Source: Geothrix sp. 21YS21S-4
GTDB taxonomy: Bacteria; Acidobacteriota; Holophagae; Holophagales; Holophagaceae
Assembly: GCF_030845995.1 (NCBI RefSeq)
Contig: NZ_CP132719.1
Location: 682,001 to 746,000, forward strand
Direction: 5' to 3'
Length of the DNA: 64,000 nt
The position numbers were made by a program, and so were the translations under genes. Below the pieces are notes generated by a model that saw only the letters and a program-made list of their open reading frames with translations, searched no databases and was not told the origin of the DNA. Below, piece by piece: positions 61,010 to 64,000 of this stretch (positions within the stretch are counted from its first letter, which is position 1; each line of letters begins with the position of its first letter).

Positions 61010-61795
61010 CTAGCCGATGGCGCCCATCAGGCTCCGCCACCCCGAGAAATGGATGCCCCCCTCGATCCGGATCAGCGCCCAGCATTCCCCTTCGGGACCC
61101 GCGGTGGGGCTGTGCTGGCAGTCGGGGCCGTGGGTGATCCAGTCGCCCGCCCGGAGATGGGCGGGACCGTCGTGGAGGGAACCGCACAGGATCAGGGAGG
61201 ATTCCGTTCCCGCGTGGCGGTGGAAGGGGATGGTGCGGCCCCCGTTCAGCTTGGCGAGGCTGAAGGAGGCCCCGTTCGCCTTGTTCCGGGCGAGGTGCGC
61301 CACTTCCATCCCGCCGAGGCCCCGGCGGGCCCAGCGCCACGTCTCCTCCGGCGGGAGCAGCGGCTTGAGGGTCGCCACGGCATCCGGCGCCGCCGGAATG
61401 GCCTGGTCCGGCCCGTAGGTCGCGCGGCAACCGGCGCAGTGGCCCAGGTGGACGCGCAGCATCAGGGCGGTGAATGGGTCGCCGCCAGGCTCCAGCGCCT
61501 CCCACAGGGCCGGTTCGGGATGGTGCTGGGGACCCTGGGGCACCCGCCCTTCCCGGAGGGCCGCGAGGGCGCCGCTCAGGGCGCGCTCCGCGGGAGCGGG
61601 GGAAGCGACCGAGGAAGTGAGGCTGCGAAGCAGGGGGGCCGTCCGCCGGAGGCTCTCCAGAAAGGCCCGGCAGGGGGGGCACACGCTGAGGTGCAGCTTC
61701 AGCCCGAACCAGTCAATGGGCCCGAGCGCTCCGTCCTCGTAGTCCGTGAAGAGGGTGATGACGCGCTCGCAGGTGGGCATCAGGGGGGAGGTCAT
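61010..61795 (-). CDS. Zinc-binding anti-sigma factor with ChrR-like cupin domain
   Basis: The 261-residue protein has two H-x3-C-x2-C zinc motifs: HLSVCPPC (H35, C39, C42) and HLGHCAGC (H116, C120, C123). A C-terminal cupin domain follows (FHRHAGTESSLIL, with H192, H194, E198 and H228). ChrR-type anti-sigma factors hold an ECF sigma through a zinc domain and release it on oxidative or singlet-oxygen-like signals sensed by the cupin. The gene overlaps the ECF gene by ATGA. Duplication of the zinc motif is unusual. Confidence 0.87.
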   Translation of the reverse strand: MTSPLMPTCERVITLFTDYEDGALGPIDWFGLKLHLSVCPPCRAFLESLRRTAPLLRSLTSSVASPAPAERALSGALAALREGRVPQGPQHHPEPALWEALEPGGDPFTALMLRVHLGHCAGCRATYGPDQAIPAAPDAVATLKPLLPPEETWRWARRGLGGMEVAHLARNKANGASFSLAKLNGGRTIPFHRHAGTESSLILCGSLHDGPAHLRAGDWITHGPDCQHSPTAGPEGECWALIRIEGGIHFSGWRSLMGAIG

Positions 61796-62418
61796 CGGCT
61801 CTCCGCCAATCGCCGGGGGGCGAATTCGGGTAGCAGGGCCCGGAGGGCGAGGCGCGCGCGGTGGACCCGCTGGCGGACCAGTTCCCGGGTAATGCCCAGG
61901 TGGCGGCTGATCTCATCCGTGTCCCACCCTTCGAGGTCCCTCAGGACGAAGACGGCGCGCTGGTCATCGGACAGCCGATCCAGGCCCGCGCGAACCTTCG
62001 CCTTCAGTTCCTCCTCCTCCACCTTCATCAGCGCCTCCGCGTCCTCGCTCCAGTCCAGAACGGTGTCGACCTCCTTGTGATGCCCCTCGTCCCCGAAACG
62101 TGGCATCAGATCTTCGATGGCGTCCTCCCGGCGGCGCACTCGCTTCCGGCGGGCCATCAGGGCCTGGTTGACGCAGATCCGGTAGGCCCAAGTGCTGAAT
62201 TTGCTGGCACCTTGGAATCCGGGCAGCTCCCGGTGGATGGTCAGCAGGGCGTCCTGGAGGGCGTCCTGGCTCTCGGCCTCGTTTCCCAGGATGCGATCGA
62301 TCACCCGGAACAGCATTCCCAGGTGGGGCCGGACCAGGGCCTCGAAGGCCTCGGGATCGCCCGTGGACGCGGACCGGATCAGGTCCGCTTCGCCCGGGTT
62401 CCGCGCGGCTTCGCTCAT
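61792..62418 (-). CDS. ECF-type RNA polymerase sigma factor
   Basis: The 208-residue protein has sigma region 2 (GASKFSTWAYRICVNQALMA; LGNEAESQDALQDALL) and region 4 helix-turn-helix (LEGWDTDEISRHLGITRELV, then RQRVHRARLALR). It recognises alternative promoters. It is sandwiched between a histidine kinase (ATGA overlap upstream) and a cupin anti-sigma factor (ATGA overlap downstream). Confidence 0.93.
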   Translation of the reverse strand: MSEAARNPGEADLIRSASTGDPEAFEALVRPHLGMLFRVIDRILGNEAESQDALQDALLTIHRELPGFQGASKFSTWAYRICVNQALMARRKRVRRREDAIEDLMPRFGDEGHHKEVDTVLDWSEDAEALMKVEEEELKAKVRAGLDRLSDDQRAVFVLRDLEGWDTDEISRHLGITRELVRQRVHRARLALRALLPEFAPRRLAESR

Positions 62419-63617
62419 GCGGCCTCCTCGGCGGACAGGCAGGGCAGGCGGAGGGTGAAGGCGGAGCCGAGGCCCGGCCCGCGGCTGGCGACGCTGACGT
62501 GGCCGCCGTGGCGGGCGGTGATGTCCTTCACCAGGAACAGCCCGATGCCCGTGCCCGCGACTTGGCGGGTCATCTCGTCCCCGGCCCGGAAGAAGCGGTG
62601 GAAGATGCGCGGCAGATCCTTGGCCTGGATCCCCTGGCCCCGGTCGCTGACCACGATCACGGCGGCGTCGCCGTCCGCGTCCAGGGTGACGGTGGTCTGG
62701 CGCGGCTCCGCGGCGTACTTGAAGGCGTTGGAAAGCAGGTTCTCCACCACGGTGCCCAGGGCCTTGGGATCGGCCTTCACCCACAGGGGAGAGGGGGTGA
62801 TCTCCAACTGGAGCCCCAGTCCGCCGGGCCCCAGCCGCTGGTCCATGGCTTCGCAGACGCCCCGCAGCCAGGGGCCCAGTTCCAGGGGGCCCAAATGAAG
62901 GACGAAGCTGCCGGATTCGGCCCGCGCCACGTCCAGGAGGTTGGCCACCAGCTCGTTCAGGCGGTCCAGGTCCTTCTCCATCAGGCTGCGGATCCGCTGG
63001 CGCTGCTCGTCGGCGAGCGTCCGGGTGAACAGGGTCTCCGTCCACACCTTCAGCGAGGCGATGGGCGTCTTCAGCTCATGGGTGACCGCCGACGTGAAGT
63101 TCCGCTGCCGCAGCTTGAGATCCAGCTCCTCCGCCAGCTTCCGGTAGAGAAGGACGAACCCGAACAGGACGGCCCCCACCATGAAGGTGCCTTCGGCCGC
63201 GGCCCGGAAGACGGCGTGCCACTGCTGGTTCTCCAGCTCGACCATGGGCTCGGGGCGGAGGGTGAGGTAGCCGGATCCGTCGAGCAGGGGGGGGTCGTCG
63301 GGCGAAATGGGCGCGGGGACGATGCCCACGTGGGGATACAGCGCCTGGATCGACCGCCGCCGCTCGTCCAGCCCCGGCATCGCCATCGGCGCCCGGGAGG
63401 GATCCGCCTGGGTCCGCATGTGGGCCAGGAGATGGAGGCTGTCCATCTGCCAGGCTTCGGCCCGGCTCGCCTTCAGGGCCTGGGAGCGCGCCACCAGCAG
63501 GCGCCGGGATTCGCGGATCTGGAGGCTCATCCACCACACCACCTGAATGCCCAGCACCACCGACACGGATAGGAAAATAATCCGCTGGAGCGAGAAGGTC
63601 TGGAGGCGGCTTGCCAT
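62415..63617 (-). CDS. Two-transmembrane sensor histidine kinase coupled to the ECF gene
   Basis: The 400-residue protein has membrane helices near 11-33 and 144-160 flanking a periplasmic loop, then HisKA with H180 in SAVTHELKTPIASLK, and HATPase motifs NLLSNAFKYA, DRGQGIQAKDL and GTGIGLFLVKDI. No response regulator is adjacent. Instead the stop overlaps the start of the ECF sigma gene. I start at MASRLQTFSL (63617), because the frame upstream is over the divergent spacer. Confidence 0.9.
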   Translation of the reverse strand: MASRLQTFSLQRIIFLSVSVVLGIQVVWWMSLQIRESRRLLVARSQALKASRAEAWQMDSLHLLAHMRTQADPSRAPMAMPGLDERRRSIQALYPHVGIVPAPISPDDPPLLDGSGYLTLRPEPMVELENQQWHAVFRAAAEGTFMVGAVLFGFVLLYRKLAEELDLKLRQRNFTSAVTHELKTPIASLKVWTETLFTRTLADEQRQRIRSLMEKDLDRLNELVANLLDVARAESGSFVLHLGPLELGPWLRGVCEAMDQRLGPGGLGLQLEITPSPLWVKADPKALGTVVENLLSNAFKYAAEPRQTTVTLDADGDAAVIVVSDRGQGIQAKDLPRIFHRFFRAGDEMTRQVAGTGIGLFLVKDITARHGGHVSVASRGPGLGSAFTLRLPCLSAEEAA

Positions 63618-63663
63618 CCCTCTATCTTGGCAGTCTCGGCCGGGGAGGCCATCCTGGAGTCCG

Positions 63664-64000
63664 ATGTCCGCCTCGAATTCTTCCTCCGGACCCAAGCCGC
63701 CCTCTCTTCCTCCGGACGCCAAAGCGGGCTCGGGGCCGAAGCAGGTCCCTTCGCCGGCGCAGCGCCCTCCCGGGGCCGAGCTGCTGGCGGAACTGCTCCA
63801 GACCCAGCGGCAGCTGACCCAGGTCACCGCCGAGGGGCGGGACCTGCGGGCGAAGCTGGGCCGCCGCTCCCACCAGATGCAGATGCTCCAGCACGTGTCG
63901 GAGATCCTGGCGGCGACGTCGAAGGGGGGCCAGGTCGCCAGCGTCGTCCTGGACGCCCTGGTCCAGGAGTTCCACGCGCCCCGGGCGGCGGTGTGGACCC
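63664..64000 (+). CDS. Signalling protein, N-terminal part (possible GAF-domain sensor)
   Basis: A frame from ATG 63664 (GGAG ribosome-binding site) runs off the right edge. The first 40 residues are Ser/Pro-rich and disordered. A coiled coil follows (LLAELLQTQRQLTQVTAEGR), then a segment that looks like the beginning of a GAF domain (MLQHVSEILAATSKGGQVAS, VLDALVQEF). The output domain is outside the window. It is divergent from the histidine kinase, 46 bases apart. Confidence 0.6.
   Translation, partial: MSASNSSSGPKPPSLPPDAKAGSGPKQVPSPAQRPPGAELLAELLQTQRQLTQVTAEGRDLRAKLGRRSHQMQMLQHVSEILAATSKGGQVASVVLDALVQEFHAPRAAVWT

Overview
The window is about 64 kb of GC-rich chromosome from a Gram-negative, motile, probably anaerobic or facultative bacterium. 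The evidence for this is an RND efflux operon with an outer-membrane partner, outer-membrane barrel and lipoproteins, PilT, a chemotaxis operon, and a complete [FeFe]-hydrogenase gene set. Gene content and base composition remind me most of Acidobacteriota, class Holophagae (Geothrix/Holophaga-like). That is inference from memory: no rRNA gene is present to test it. Coding density is high, many genes overlap by ATGA or TGATG, and no stretch over 300 bases lacks a gene. I see no IS element, CRISPR array or complete prophage.

Layout. 1-2350: dprA (partial), rpmB, a hemerythrin, tsaB-rimI. 2588-8336: a soluble chemoreceptor, an orphan DNA methyltransferase, an NtrY-type kinase, apt and surE. 8440-16434: a tetR-MFP-RND-OMF efflux operon, and a small outer-membrane barrel protein lying between two paralogous TetR genes. 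A repeated palindromic operator lies between the first TetR and the barrel gene. 16517-21454: tRNA-Pro, a MerR-type regulator, an NtrX-type sigma-54 activator (probable partner of the NtrY about 10 kb away), a 2Fe-2S ferredoxin, a MoaA-like radical SAM protein and TatD. 21577-32325: a FecR/DUF6600-type envelope protein, two paralogous acyl-CoA dehydrogenases, UbiE/MenG, an Aer-like PAS protein coupled to a CZB chemoreceptor, and a PAS sensor without a kinase. 32333-35865: pyrR-pyrB-ORF6N-gpmI. 36001-42020: PilZ, CheY, CheZ, triple-CheW, CheA and a CheW with a CheZ-like tail. 42098-51607: asnS, a DUF493 protein, an HU-family protein, pilT, typA, a YdcF-type protein, a lipoprotein, rsmI, a hydrolase broken by one stop codon, and an MFS transporter. 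51689-60016: hydG-hydF-hydE followed by hydB-hydA-hydC. 60101-64000: an EamA transporter, a translationally coupled histidine kinase/ECF sigma/zinc-cupin anti-sigma operon, and the start of another signalling protein.

How the parts fit. HydABC is expected to be an NAD(H)/ferredoxin-linked, possibly electron-bifurcating, hydrogenase, and HydEFG builds its H-cluster. A Crp/Fnr-type palindrome at the hydE/hydB junction could tie it to redox or carbon status. The chemotaxis operon carries two candidate CheY-P phosphatase helices: one in a CheZ with a FliM-like CheY-binding tail, and one fused to CheW. Signal input comes from several receptors, two of them without an obvious periplasmic sensor.

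The items most worth a second look are the CheW-CheZ-like fusion and its partner CheZ, the duplicated TetR operator, the kinase-ECF-anti-sigma coupling, long palindromes placed at four convergent gene junctions, and a set of start codons preceded at 6-7 bases by a -10-like hexamer (possible leaderless genes).
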